A stretch of DNA of 64,000 nt from Xenoacremonium recifei (GCA_012184525.1 WOFQ01000015.1:186001-250000), one strand, 5' to 3'; counted from the first letter of the stretch, positions 1-11,732 are shown. The notes: generated by a model from the sequence alone, not told the origin. Numbers and translations are program-made.

Positions 1-190
1 CAGGGACCCCCAGCGACGGAGTTTGAGGATGTGATGGCGATGAGCGATCGCATCTATCCGTATTCATATTTCTCCCCCTTCCTCTTGTTTGTTTCCTTTG
101 TCGACATACCACATACCAACCCGTTTCTTTTTGTGTTATAGGGCAGACTTCTTCTTCACTGTATGTTTGACATGGCATGAGCTTCGATAA
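1..190 (+). CDS. C-terminal end of an unidentified protein (5' partial)
   Basis: Frame 1 is open from the window edge. A plausible intron at 60-141 (donor GTATTC, acceptor TTATAG, pyrimidine tract before it) joins exon 1-59 to exon 142-190 and gives a tail ending in WHELR before a TAA at 188-190. Without splicing the frame ends at 139-141. I do not recognise the family from about 35 residues. The next gene, pICln, is on the opposite strand and converges with it. The call rests only on frame continuity across the proposed intron, so it is tentative. Confidence 0.35.
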
Positions 191-379
191 GGGCCCTTTG
201 GGCTGGGGCTCGATGGATATACCCCTTAGAAGTAATCTCTAATTGAATAGTCTTTTAAACCTCGTCGTTTCGCCGACCTGACCATGCATTAGCCGTAGCA
301 TATTTTTCCACAATCACTATACCCAGACGCCTTGGTTCCCCAAACCTTTCTTAGATCCATACACTTCAGCTATACACCT

Positions 380-1303
380 TTAATCCACACGCGGTCGCTT
401 ATTCTCGGTGTCATCGGCGGAGCCGTGGCCATTGACCGCGCCTTCAACCTCGTCTCGAGCACGAACTCGACCTGCGCCCTCGCCCAGTTCCTCCTCTGCA
501 TCGTCACCTCGTCCCAGCCAGTTTCCATCCTCGTCAAAGAATTCGTGTACATTTTCCGCTGTGATCCAGCCACCGCTTCCAGCCATTGGTGGCGGCAGTC
601 CAGAGTCAGACGGACCTCGCATGACCCCAGGAAAGCCTTCAAGCGCCTCGTATTCGGCACTTCCCTCGATAATAATACCATCAAACTCTTCTTCTTCATC
701 GCCTTCGTCGTTCGGGTCTGGGTGCAGGTCCGAGCAGCGAGACATGGCGTCGTAGAGCTGTGAGGCTGCGCTGGGCGTGGCGTCTGTTGCCGGGGGGACG
801 ATAGTCAATTCGATCGTGTTGAAGTCGTCGTCATCCGCACCGCCTTCAGCAAACTCGAGCTGCATCCATACAGCCTGGGTAACGCTGCCTTCAGAGCTGA
901 CCTGCTTCACCGCATGTATCGATATCGAAGGGTAAGGGATCGAGACGCCGGCTTCGCTCTGGGTTCCAAAGATGGTGAAGTTGCTAGGTGTTGTTAGCGA
1001 CTGACGGAATATAGTGGACGATAGCGTCGCAACATACTCAGAGCCAACAAAAACGTCGACTATCTGCTCAACAGTGTCACTGCCCGCGCCATTGCCCTCG
1101 TGCGCTTCGCTGCTGGACGCGTCTGCAGGAAAGACGGCCAAGTTGCTGGCTTGCGACTTCGGGACCCAGGCCTTCGCGCCCTTGACGTGGTAGTGGAGAA
1201 CGGGCTTGCCGTCAACAAATGATGCCGGAGTCTGAGATGTATACTCTTCTAGAGGCGTATAGTCAGCCACAACGGGCGACGACCGGATCGTGGTTGGAAG
1301 CAT
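380..1303 (-). CDS. pICln-like methylosome / spliceosome-assembly subunit
   Basis: The protein resembles the pICln (regulator of volume decrease) family. These PH-like proteins work in the PRMT5 methylosome and in Sm-protein assembly. The signature VSIPYPSISIHAV is visible, followed by a strand with WMQLEF and a very acidic segment (DEGDEEEEFDG) as in pICln. The start at 1303 is an ATG. A 54-nt intron at 984-1037 (donor GTATGT, branch GCTAAC, acceptor CCTAG) lies inside an open frame. Because 54 is divisible by 3, the unspliced frame reads through (307 aa), but removing it gives GSDNFTIFG, which fits the family much better, and a 289-aa protein. The C-terminus is low-complexity and ends in a basic KRPR segment. 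Cytosolic or nuclear location is expected from the family. Confidence 0.82.
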   Translation of the reverse strand: MLPTTIRSSPVVADYTPLEEYTSQTPASFVDGKPVLHYHVKGAKAWVPKSQASNLAVFPADASSSEAHEGNGAGSDTVEQIVDVFVGSEYVATLSSTIFRQSLTTPSNFTIFGTQSEAGVSIPYPSISIHAVKQVSSEGSVTQAVWMQLEFAEGGADDDDFNTIELTIVPPATDATPSAASQLYDAMSRCSDLHPDPNDEGDEEEEFDGIIIEGSAEYEALEGFPGVMRGPSDSGLPPPMAGSGGWITAENVHEFFDEDGNWLGRGDDAEEELGEGAGRVRARDEVEGAVNGHGSADDTENKRPRVD

Positions 1304-1793
1304 GGTTGGTTTCGTTGCGATGTTGACGGACGAAGATCTCGATGTGGGGGAGCAGCTTTCGAATTCCCACGTGGGGCAGACAGCTTTAGCTCCTTATCGA
1401 TAAGCACACGCGCTAGCTTCCTTAGGTATCGCTGGCAGGTCTCTAGGTTGGCGCATTGTAACTTCAATCTCTCATCATCATCCAGGCCTTTCTCTCATAC
1501 TTTGTCTTAGTGCCCATAACGAAATTTACTTTGTTCTCAGGATTTCGAGGACCTTGAGAGGAATACGCGACTTGCACACACCTAACGTGACGCCTTCCTT
1601 AACCTCTGATCACTTTATAAAGCTGACGCAGGCACCATGCATGACAACCGTGCGTATTATCTTGCATCACGATTGAAGGCCGTATCCTGACTCTCTCATA
1701 GGCTCTCATCCGCTCTTGGAGCAAGTTCCATTAACAGTATCACCATTTGTCTCACTCCCAACAGCCACTACACTCTCATACAACTACAAAACC
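1304..1793. other. Intergenic, divergent promoters of pICln and the small coiled-coil gene
   Basis: No coding frame that I can support. The two flanking genes diverge from here, so both promoters should lie in this 490-bp stretch. Confidence 0.5.
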
Positions 1794-2219
1794 ATGCCGT
1801 CAACGCTGCCTCCATCGGCGCTGGGCATATCCGCGGCATCAGACAACCCCTCAGAGCAGCAAAAGCCAAAATACATTGTCTCCGGTTCTGGCCATGCCGC
1901 ACATCCCGAAGACATCATCAATTCCTGTCGCCAATTGCAAGCACATCTTGCCAAGATGCAGGAGGATGCAGACCGCGAATTGAGGCAATTCGAAGAGCGC
2001 ATCAAAGAACGAGAGCTCGCTGAGAAGAGGAGAGTCGCGCCCGGGTGGCTGGACAGCAACATGCATCTACTGGAGCCTGAGAGGAATACCCCTACGGGCG
2101 GCCATGATGCAGTGATGCATACGGAGGGACAGCAGCCACCAGCGCAAAGCAATCCACCAACGGAGGATGATCAAGGTGCTGAGCTAGATCGGGCATTTGG
2201 TGTCATGCAACTCAAATAG
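1794..2219 (+). CDS. Small hypothetical protein with central coiled coil
   Basis: A single-exon 141-aa protein. I chose the ATG at 1794 because it sits in a good context (AAAACC before ATG); an earlier in-frame start at 1716 would add 26 residues. The centre (about residues 42-80) is a charged helical segment rich in Gln, Glu, Arg and Lys, including REFQ-like heptads around RELRQFEERIKERELAEKRR, which suggests a coiled coil. The C-terminal third is polar and acidic and ends in GVMQLK. There is no signal peptide, no membrane segment and no recognised enzyme motif. The family is unknown to me. The gene converges with the GPI-protein gene downstream. Confidence 0.55.
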   Translation: MPSTLPPSALGISAASDNPSEQQKPKYIVSGSGHAAHPEDIINSCRQLQAHLAKMQEDADRELRQFEERIKERELAEKRRVAPGWLDSNMHLLEPERNTPTGGHDAVMHTEGQQPPAQSNPPTEDDQGAELDRAFGVMQLK

Positions 2220-2449
2220 GTTAACTGTCGACGGGGCTTGTAAATGGACACTAATGATATTAATTCTCACGAAACTATAGCGGCGATTGATGATATTTGA
2301 AGTCGAGATCTCGAGGATGCCATCCCATTACAAGTATTTTTCATTAGGCGATCATCGAAGTTATCGAACAATAATATCTAAGTGCGGGACTACGTCCGCA
2401 GAGAATCATAATCCATCCAGACCATGTACATGAACGTCCCATGAAAAAA

Positions 2450-3343
2450 TTACATGAGGTTGGCAACAGCCATGACGGCGGCACCAAAGGCGACGACGCC
2501 AGGGAGCATGTTGGCAGCAGCACCGCTGACAACAACAGCAGTGGTGGTGGCAGACTATACACTGAGTTAGCATGCGGTTCATATTGCAGCAGGGCTATGG
2601 GACATACGCTGTTGCCAGTAGCGGTGCCAGTGGTGGTGCCAACAACGCTGGCAATGGTAGTGGCAGCAGCAGCAGTGGTCGCAGCACCGGACGAAACGGC
2701 GGCAACGGCGGAAGAGACAGCAGAAGAAACAGCAGCAGCGGCGGAACTCACAGCAGCAGCAGACGAAGAGACGGCAGCGGCAGCAGAGCTAACAGCAGCG
2801 GAAGTCTCAGCAGCGGCGGAGGTCTCGGCGGCGGCGGCAGTCGTCTCGGCAGCAGCAGCAGTGGTCACAGCGGCAGCAGTAGTCTCAGCGGCGGCGGAAG
2901 TCTCAGCAGCAGCGGTGGTCGCAGCGGCAGTGGTGGCGGCCTCGCCAGAAGCACTGGAGGCCGAGGGGGTGGCATCGTCACCGCAGGCCTCGGCGGCAGA
3001 GGCGACCTCGTCACCGTAGTACTGCCAGATGTTGTAGGTGTTGGCGCACTCGAGGCAGCCCTCGAGGAGGCCCTCCCAGGTAGTGTTGGTGCAGTAGTCG
3101 CTAATGTCCGCACCGAGGATGGCATAGCCTAGATTGTCCTGTCAGATGCTGTCACGTTGGAGGACTCAAGACTAAGAGATCATGGGATGCAAAGTCCAGC
3201 CTCGGGGAGTACTCACCGCAGTCGTAGTGGCAGTTGTACTCGGCGGCCGAAAGGGCTCGCTTGTCAAGGGCAAAGTCGGGGAAAGGCAGGTCGGCGGCGA
3301 CCATGGTGGCCAGACCGAGAGCAATGGCGGAGTAGGCAAGCAT
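2450..3343 (-). CDS. GPI-anchored Ala/Ser/Thr-rich cell-surface protein
   Basis: Three exons, complement(2450-2554, 2608-3128, 3217-3343), encode 250 aa. Intron 1 (88 nt) has donor GTGAGT and branch CTGAC; intron 2 (53 nt) has GTATGT and GCTAAC. The protein starts with a signal peptide (MLAYSAIALGLATMVAA) and a possible Kex2 site (DKR). A short six-cysteine domain follows (NCHYDCG, DYCTN, EGCLEC, EACG). Next comes about 120 residues made almost only of Ala, Ser, Thr, Val and Glu in short repeats, typical of O-glycosylated wall proteins. The last exon supplies a hydrophobic tail after small residues (SGAAANM), as expected of a GPI signal. On the coding strand a GGGTATAA element lies about 137 bp upstream of the ATG. 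Its exact role in the wall is unknown. Confidence 0.85.
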
Positions 3344-4508
3344 CTTGACTGATTTGTTGTGCGAGAGCTGAACGAGTGACAGAGCGAGAGTCGAGTGTTG
3401 CGAACAAGACTTAGACACAAGGCTGATGGGTGATAGTGATAAGAAAGCTGATCCTGCACGAGCCGTCGGGAAGAGCTTACTTATACCCTCTTGGCCCAGG
3501 GGCAAGACCTCCTGCAGGTCCGGCCGAGTTCGTCACCAGCTTCAGTTGGGTTCTGCTAGCCTCACCCCAGAGATGAGGGCCCTCAAGTGCATACGTACGC
3601 GTCCCCTCGGAAGACGAGTCTCGTTTTGGTTCGCTCGAAGCAGGATTTGGGACCTTACCTTGATCCGGGATTCCATGCCATGCGCAGAGGCTAGACGGCT
3701 GTCAATTGACCACCAACCGGGCCCGGGCCTGGCCTGACTCACGGGCAATGGAACCCGCCGTCGACGAGCAGGGACCCTCGTCCGTTCTCCAGCGATTGAG
3801 AACCCCGGACGGCCTGTGCCAAGACTCTCGACGCCAAGTCCGGCTGTTCAGCACCTTCATCCTAGTAACCGATGTCGGCTTATGCATGGCCAGGCCTTTT
3901 AGACCCTCGTCTAGCGCAGTGGGTGCAGTGGAGGTTGGTGATGGCTCGGTGGCCAGCCAATGAGGAGCGGCCGAGCCATCTGATTAGATGCAGCCCAGCT
4001 AGCTTTTAGCATCTTATCTGATCATCTGATAATACCTCAACCCACCCAGGCCCATGCAGCCACCGCAACGGTCAGAACAATAGTTCCAGGCCGGGGGCGC
4101 CAAGGCCAGGCCAGCCCGAACCCAGCACAGCTCTCGGCCGAAGCGAGTTTGCCGAATTGCTCCACCGCTGCGAGTGTGGCTCGCTCTGGTCGGCAACACG
4201 GCTTGCAGAGGATGGATGGGCGGACGACGCCACCAGAAGCTGCAGTCTTGGCCCGTAGTAGCACCTTGTGCGAGCGAGTCCCAGGAGGGAGTGGGTGGCT
4301 GGCTGGCCGTTGAGTGCAGCTGAAAAAGTGGTATATTAAGACCGCATGGTTCGGACGCCACGGATTTCAGGAGAAGCGTCAGGGTCTCCTTTGATTTGAT
4401 TTCCATTCCCAGCACACGGACGACGGTCTCGTTTCGCATTCCGCTTGGCGTCGCTTATCTCAAGTCTACCAAATTGCACACGCACGCAAGCAGACAAACT
4501 TCGTCATC
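3344..4508. promoter_or_regulatory. Divergent promoter between two cell-surface protein genes
   Basis: A 1165-bp GC-rich stretch between the GPI protein (minus) and the BIM1-like protein (plus). There are TATA-like elements for each side: TTATACCC near 3479 for the minus gene and TATATTAA near 4332 for the plus gene. Open frames here cross both strands and show no family signature. Confidence 0.45.
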
Positions 4509-5488
4509 ATGTCCTCTCTCAAGGCTTTCCTCGCCGGCGTGGCCGTCATGGCCTCGTCAGCCCTCGCTGCCACTGACTATGGCGGCTCGGACGAGATGGG
4601 CCCTGCTGCGTTCCTCTGGCCCGCTGACCGAGTTTGGTCGGCGGCTATGGACAACTCTGCGCCTTGTGGTTCCGTCGCTTCGCCTGGCAACCGATCTGAG
4701 TTCCCCATGAGTACGTCATTCACAAGGCTGAAATTAGCAATATCTCGTGTGCTTTGCAACATCGATTAACAATTGTTTTTTTTATAGCCAGCGCCAAGGT
4801 TGCACTTGTTGACCAGACTGAGGGCTTCGATCTCCAGCTGAGCATCTCCTACCTTTCCAGTATGTCTTCTTTGAGTTTCCACACCACAGTGTTTTGCTAA
4901 CAAACATCAGACCCCACGTCGAACTCGAACTTCAACGTTCTCATCAGCTCCGATGAATTCCAGGAGATCGATGTTGGCCACACCTGCGTGAAGGTGCCTG
5001 ATGCGCCCTCGTCCGTCACGGCCGGCCTAAACGCCACGCTGCAGATCAAGTACATCTCCAAGTTTGACTCGTCGGAGAACCAGACCTTCTACGCCTGCGC
5101 CGATGTCACCTATGTCGAGCTGACGGACTTTGACGAGACCATCCCCTGTTTCAACGCTACTGAGCCCGGCGTTACCTCTATCGCTACTGACGGTGCTTCG
5201 GAGTCCTCTGCAGCGTCAACATCGTCGGCTTCAGCCTCCCCCGATGACAGCGGTAGCAGCAAGTCGGGCGGTGGCCACAAGCTGAGCAAGGGTGCTATTG
5301 CTGGTATTGTTGTTGGCAGTGTTGTTGGCGCAGCCATGATTCTCGGTGCTGCGCTCGTTGTCTACCGCAGGAAGTCCCAGCGTCTGGCTGCTCTGCGCCA
5401 GCAGCACTCTGCTCGTGGCGTTGCTTGGGAAGATAGCGTGCCCAAGGACTCGCAGTCTGCTGGAAGCGTCAGGATGAACAATCTCTAA
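4509..5488 (+). CDS. BIM1-like (X325-related) single-pass membrane protein
   Basis: Three exons (4509-4710, 4789 region starting 4788-4859, 4911-5488) encode 283 aa. Introns at 4711-4787 and 4860-4910 have GTACGT and GTATGT donors. A signal peptide (MSSLKAFLAGVAVMASSALA) is followed by a domain with GPAAFLWPADRVW, NSAPCGSVA, a GHTCV turn, NATLQIKY and YACADVTYVE. This is the pattern of the fungal BIM1-like copper-binding family related to X325 LPMO-like proteins. The mature end appears to begin ATDYGG, not with His, so the N-terminal His ligand of copper-binding members is absent. A Ser-rich spacer, a transmembrane helix (GAIAGIVVGSVVGAAM onward) and a basic cytosolic tail (YRRKSQR) follow, rather than the common GPI tail. 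A plasma-membrane type I protein is inferred. Confidence 0.8.
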
Positions 5489-8400
5489 ATGGTTACTGGT
5501 AGAAAGGGAGTAGGGAGGATCATGGGCTGGGAAGGAGGATGGAAGCGACTTCGTGGCAGTGGTTTCGCGCAAAACGTGTAACGAGATTATGTTGTAATGA
5601 ATGTCTGATACCATCCTACAAAGACCGAATAACTGCTTAACTTGCTGATCGATCTGATCCTTAAGATCTGAACCTTAGATTCTTGCAATCTTGGTACACG
5701 GACCTGGAGGTAATTTCAGATTGGGTCTGGGCGATCAACCGTTGATCTACAGTCTAGTGTATGGAGTACCAATCTAAGTCAACATCTCCTGCATCTTCTG
5801 TTGCATGCTACTACGATCTTGCATGTAGGCATCGAGCGTTGGTATAGAATCCAGACACTTGGCCGTGAAGCCAGCACCAGCCTCACTTGTTCCAAACACC
5901 TTCGTCCTCCTATCTCCGTTCATATCTCTGATTCTTGGCAAAAACCTGAACAGCCGTTTTTGCCGGTCCGGACTTGTCGGCAATCGCTCTGCCCATTTAC
6001 AGTCACTAACACCCATCAAGCTATCACTTCCCAGCCTCCTCTCACTAAAGCCCAGCCTGACAGGGCCTTGGAAGGATGTCAGTGCCAGTATTTTGCCCAA
6101 TTTTGGATAAAGAGCGAGCACCAAAGTCCCGCCGCCAGCACAGAAAATCCCCACGTCCCATGTGGCGGCCCTCAATCGAAAGGGCCCTCTCCTGGTCCTT
6201 GCTAGTCGGTCACTCCACTGCCCACTAACAAGTCCGAGTTCCACTGTCGCCGAAAGCTATGATATACCCGAGAGGACGGAGAACGGAGCAGAAGGCCCGA
6301 CTTGGAATGAGAGGAGAGCATGTGACGGAGTGTTGATGGCTCGTAATTATTGCGAGTACGACTGCTTTGTTACAGAGAAATTCGCTTTCATTCTGCATCG
6401 TTTAGTTCTGTAGGGGTTTTTTTTTTCATGTTATGATAGCGATGCCATTAATTTCGTGAGTGAATTCCAGTTTCGACGCCTCGTGCTCCCAACTCTCACT
6501 CGATGTCTCAAAGCCAAGTTCGCGGCGTTCACCATGTTTCTGGCAGGTTCAATGGGGCTATCTACCGGCTTGGGACGCCACCGGCACTTGGAACTGATTT
6601 TTGTACAGGATCGTGATTCCTGGTCCTGTGAAAAGTGGTCAATTTGCATGGCCCGTGTTCGTCTTGGCCAGCCTCAACGCATGTGGTATCATTGCCAAGC
6701 CCGGAGTACATACGTAGTCTTTGAGCAATGACATGACGGGCAGCAGTGGGGATATCATTGGGGGCCGAGTCTAGAGACTTGGCACTTGGCATTTGATATC
6801 AATGTTTGATGCTTTGGGATGTCTCTCCGAGTTATGCTATCAAGATGAGATAGTATCAAGACTCGTCGGTTATGGCTATGCCCCGGTATCCGACAAAAGC
6901 CGGATCGAGATATCGACAGCGCACGCGCCTGATTTCAATATTTTTAGGTGCAAAAACCTTTGATTATTAGCGACAATCCGGATGGTGGTAGCCGAGGACT
7001 GTCGTTTAACATCTAGCTGCTTCCATGATGGATGCCACTTTTGGAACACTCCGCAAGGAACTAACCTCTTCGACAGCATTGTCACATGGAACAGGCTTTT
7101 TGGTGGCTTCAGGTGTCATTCGACATTTGTAAAGCTGCTAGGGTTCCGCTGCGGAATCGGAGCCAGTTTGTCAAGACCCCACGACCAGAGGACGGGATCC
7201 AGATCCATCCACTCCAGCCATCCCACTGTCTCCATACTTTTCCAGTGGATGCGCCGACAGGGATTCAAATTCTTTTCTTTTATCCTTTCTTTTAGACTTG
7301 TTCTCTGCCTTGTGGATTTCCGCGTGCGTATGAGAGGGGCCCGGCTAGTTCCAGTCTAGCAGGCGGTTATACGCATGGCATGCCCTGCAAGAATTCTCAT
7401 TGATCACCGTCGGGTCCCGGCAAAACCCTGCTAGGTAGTATCGGCGTTCAAATGACCGACCGGGGAGAACAGGCTTTCGATGGTCTGCTGCAGGTGGGTA
7501 GACTCGGAGCGGGCGAGCTCCGACGAGTTCCGTTTGTAGAACGAGGTCCGTTATCTCCATCTAATCAATCTAATCAGATCTGGAAATATCGCGACTTCTC
7601 CTTTTATGCCTCAACCTAGGGAAAAAGCCTGTAGGGTAGATTCAAGAGTTCAGATGACGAGAGTTTATAGCAAATTAGGACATGAATTTCTTCCTATGGC
7701 GAAGTGAAAGAGCACATGAAATTTCGACCCATTATCACAACGTGGAATAAAATGATTTAGTAATAGCCAACCGCATAGAACCACATGCCTGAGAACAACA
7801 TAATCACAACCGAGAAGCCTTGAGCAGGAATTTTGGATCACGATCGAGTGGGTGGCAATTCACAACATCGGACAAGACCGAACGGCGTAGCCCCTGGTCT
7901 CTTGACACTCAGCTGATCTGATTTCTCGGAAGCCTGAAGTCCTTAGCTGAATGGTGAGCGGTTCTGTGTGGGTGGCGAGCCTTAGTGTCAATAGCCCCTT
8001 TTCGGCTACTATGAAGCAACGAAAGGGAGCTATCGGTTTCCGGGTTGCAAATTTCCGAGCATTCGTAATCAGTAAATCCTTTTGTCTCCGTGAGGCTATG
8101 CTGATGGAGGGGTTGATCCGATTACGTTTTTCTGCTATGACACCAAGAAAGCTGTTGTCGATGGACTATGTTGATACTCAGAAGTGATCGGGTTCGACAG
8201 GAAACCTTTGTGGTGTCAATATGCGATCGTGTGCAAATGTAAGTAAACAACCCCAAATTGGCCTCGAAGATCTGACCAGTCCATTTCCCAGACTGAAATC
8301 TCCCGAAATCGCATGCTTCCTCCGTTCTAAGATTCGATCGATGTTCAATAAATCGATAACACCATGATGCAAACACGACATGGGGCATCTGGTATATAGC

Positions 8401-8777
8401 AAGAGTAACTACAACATCATAGACACTTTCTGCACGGTTCATCGATATTCCATCGGATTGTCAAAGAATTATTTATGAAAAAGGGCTTGACTATCAAGCA
8501 CCTTCTCTGATCAACCAGAACCTTCATTGCACTCTCGGGCTAGGGTAGTTAAGGTCATATTACGGATACAGGTTAGGGATACAGCCTCGGACCGCGAGTA
8601 AGTAATTTTGAAAATTCTTTCAAACTATTCATACTTATCTACTCTGACTCTGAACTTTCCACCAGGCCTTTAATCATAACCGAATACTCGATTTGCCCGA
8701 ACCATATCTCCCAAAGCAAAATATCACTTGAGCTTCTTTATAATCTTGTCACACGGGTAGTGAAACTGATATAAGAC
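5489..8777. other. Long gene-poor interval
   Basis: About 3.3 kb with only short, overlapping open frames on both strands. The longest, on the minus strand at 5774-6244 (156 codons), has no ATG at its 5' end and no recognisable family. I see no tRNA, no clear transposon end and no tandem repeat. The right half is more AT-rich than the left. Confidence 0.5.
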
Positions 8778-9517
8778 GTGGAGACGGTTCTTCCCGAGGT
8801 TGCCGAAACCTTCCAGCATGAATGCATCACCGTTCTCTTGTGCGATCCTCGAGCCACAGGGGCAAGCGAAGGTACTCCTCGGAAGGAGATCGATCCAACA
8901 AAGCAAGTAGAGGATGTTTCGGACGCAGTCACATTTCTGTCATCCTATCCTAGTGTCGATTCAAACAGACTTGGACTCTGGGGTATGTCATTCGGCGGCT
9001 TGGCCACAGCGTGCGCAGCCGCACTGGACAAACGTGCCAAATTCCTCATTATGGTGTGCCCTTTGACGAGACTTTATGAAGAAGGTAGAATTCGACCTTT
9101 ATTAGAGAAAGCGTTCAAAGACCGCGAAGCTCAATCGAAGGGGAATAAACCTTTTGAGGTGCCGCTGATAACTCGGACTGGGGACACCCAGCTGGAATGG
9201 CCCAAGGGACCACAGCTTATAAGTACTTGGAAGCTTTCGAAAAGAAGGGCCAAAGATTACGAACCACCTTGCAAACATATTACCATCTAGCAATGTAGCA
9301 GCCGCATGCCCTCATTGAGAAATTCATCAGTCCTACACCTGTGTTGATGATTATACCAGAGAACGACGACGTATCACCACCCGAATTGCAGCACAATTTA
9401 TTTGATCGCATGAAGGAGCCCAAAAACAAAGCCTCAGTGGCGGGAAGAGGCCATCTTGATGTACTTAGTGAAGCCACAGAGGCATTACGAGTTCAGCTCG
9501 ATTTTATTCTGCACTAA
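8778..9517 (+). pseudogene. Alpha/beta hydrolase remnant
   Basis: The sequence encodes the C-terminal two-thirds of an alpha/beta hydrolase of the fungal dienelactone-hydrolase/UcsC-like type. Visible are DPRATGASEGTPR, the nucleophile elbow GMSFGG, PENDDVSPPE carrying the likely acid, and GRGHLDV carrying the likely catalytic His. The N-terminal sheet is missing, and no ATG or homologous frame precedes position 8778. The frame then changes near 9186, where an expected GACAACCC reads GACACCC. After that shift a TAG at 9296-9298 stands where a Trp codon is likely. The frame then runs cleanly to a TAA at 9515-9517. Three independent defects make a functional gene unlikely. It is an isolated remnant beside an intact sugar transporter. 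Confidence 0.78.
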
Positions 9518-9617
9518 ATGGATAGAGAATCATGGAGGGCCCCAGCATAATTACAAGGAACCGAACAAATCCTGATAATCCAAACCTGGCTTCCAAATTA
9601 GCGTGCTATCTATTGAC

Positions 9618-11732
9618 TCATTGACCGGCACGTTCAGCCACATCCGCATCTTCAATATGAGCCGCAGCATGGGCCTTCACCTGCTCACGGAATGTCTCAT
9701 CCAGAGTTACGTCAAGACCTCTCTTCAGATTGCGTCGCAGCTCGATGGACTTCTTCACAGGACTCTTGTTCTCGTCCATGAAACAAAGATCGATTGCTTC
9801 GAGACTGAGTCCGGCCGTCTAGTTTGGAGATTGTTAGTAGTTGTATGGAAGCAAGCAGCTACGGGATGACTTAGGGATACTCACTTCCGGCAAGAACAAG
9901 TACGTGAAAGGAATAAAAGCCAGGTTAAATGCCGCAAAGATCAGATACACTCTCCAACCGATGTTGTCAATTGCGACAGGGACGATCTCGACAACAACGA
10001 ATGACGACAACCATAGACAGGCGGTTGCGAGACCCTCGCCCTTAGCTCGATGGGCTAGTGGGATAATCTCTGGTCCATAGACCTTTCAAAGCATCAGCAA
10101 AACATTCTGATCAGTTATTAAAACCATGACTTACCCAAATCGGACCCATAAAACCCCAAGCGTAAAAGGCCTCGAAGAGGAAGAGCATGACCGACGCAAC
10201 AATGCCAGACGTTTTGGAATGAAGGTTCATCATTGCTGCAAGAACAGCCATGGTAATAGTCATACCAAAAGCCGTCACCATGAGAGATAGACGGCGGCCC
10301 TATTCGCCCAAGGAAAACACGGTGATTAGCCCATGTCTTGAAAAAGACCATTTTAACTCACCCATTTCTCAATGGAGTACCAAGTGCCCACACTCGCAAC
10401 CATGCGGAATATTTGTAGCACGCCGGCGAGCAGAAGGGAAGTCTGATACGAGAGGCCGATAGAGTTCTTGAAACTATTGCCATTGTTAGTTGCTTGCAAT
10501 CGGCTCCAAAAAGAAACGAGGACGAACATGTATGTAGTGTAGTAGCTGACGGGAGTGCTGCCACACCAAGCCTGGCACGCGCTGAGAATGCACGCCAGAA
10601 TAACCCGTCGCCTAGACCCAACCTTGTCGCTTTTGAGAAGATCCTTCCAAGATGCTTGTTTGCTCTCGAGGACCATGGCTTCCCGGATACCGGTGACAAT
10701 TTCATTGTACTTCTCGTCGTTGAGAACACCTCCGTGTGTGTTGAGTCGTTTGAGGATGTCAAGAGCTTCTTCTCCTCGGTCCTGCTGAAGTAACCATCGG
10801 GGTGCTATAGCCATCGATCAGCTCGTTGTATGCGTTGAGGCTTTGGCGTTCTTGACTTACACTCAGGCATGACCATAAGGAGACCGGTTAGTATAACAGC
10901 CAGAAGTGCTTGGAGAGCCTATCAAGCAGTTGTTAGCAGTATGTCAAAGCCCATGAGAGCCGCTCCATCGTACCAATGGCAAGCGCCACGAGTAACTGCT
11001 TGCTCGCTTTACAATTCCGTACTCCAGCCACAAGGCAATCAACTACAAGGTTTCATTAGCTGTCAAGTTAAGTTTGCCCCCGATAGAGAACGTACATCTC
11101 CAAGAATGAGAAAAGTCAAGGCTGAAGCAACCAAAAAGCCTCGAATGTGGCTGGGACTTAGCTCTGACTGCCACATGATGACGTTGGAAACGATAAACTG
11201 CAATCTTGATCAGCACACCAGAACATGTCTGACAAAACTCGAGACAACATACACCGAGCCCTATTCCAGCAACAATACGACCGACAAGAAGTTGCGCTAC
11301 ATGGTAGCTTGCAGCTTGGAGAACAGCACCGACAGCCACCCACAACGACCCTGCAAAGACCATGGGCTTTCGACCAAATCTACCATCGAGCAACGCGGAT
11401 ACAAGACAACCGAGAAACTAAAAGTTTTACTACTGTTAGGAAACGTGCCAAGCAATGTTGATGATAGGAGGATAGGGGTATACGTACTGCTCCGACGACA
11501 AAAAGCGAGGTGGTGGTCCCCTGCATCGCAGAGTTGAGATGGAAGACCGAATCGAACGAAGGAGCTGACCTGGAAGGGAGAGTCAACTAACAGATCAAAG
11601 AGTAGAATACCGTTTCAATTACAATAGACCACCCATAACACCGTCATCGTAACCGAATAGGATGAACCCCATTCCAGTGGTAACAGTCACTCCGGCCAAA
11701 AGGCCATTGCCCTGCAACCCAAGGTACGGCAT
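9618..11732 (-). CDS. MFS sugar transporter
   Basis: Eleven exons on the minus strand (9618-9818, 9885-10082, 10135-10299, 10362-10473, 10528-10804, 10861-10918, 10974-11042, 11096-11197, 11253-11417, 11488-11564, 11630-11732) join to 508 aa. All junctions keep frame and follow GT-AG. The product is a plasma-membrane proton-sugar symporter of the MFS sugar porter family. Signatures in order are FGYDDGVMG in TM1, LDGRFGRKP in loop 2-3, GRIVAGIGLG, the PESPRWL motif after TM6, and EKWGRR in loop 8-9. The PESPRWL motif spans an intron. The C-terminal tail is hydrophilic (about 65 residues). The length matches the family. Ten introns is unusually many for the neighbourhood. The substrate cannot be read from the sequence. 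Confidence 0.9.

Noticed and set aside
2441..3132. Plus-strand Ala/Glu-rich and Gly/Ser-rich frames
   Set aside because: They are antisense readings of the GPI protein repeats; the minus-strand model has a signal peptide, splice sites and an anchor signal.
5774..6244. A 156-codon minus-strand frame and a 134-codon plus-strand frame overlapping it
   Set aside because: The minus frame has no ATG at its 5' end, neither frame has a recognisable motif, and both strands are open by composition.
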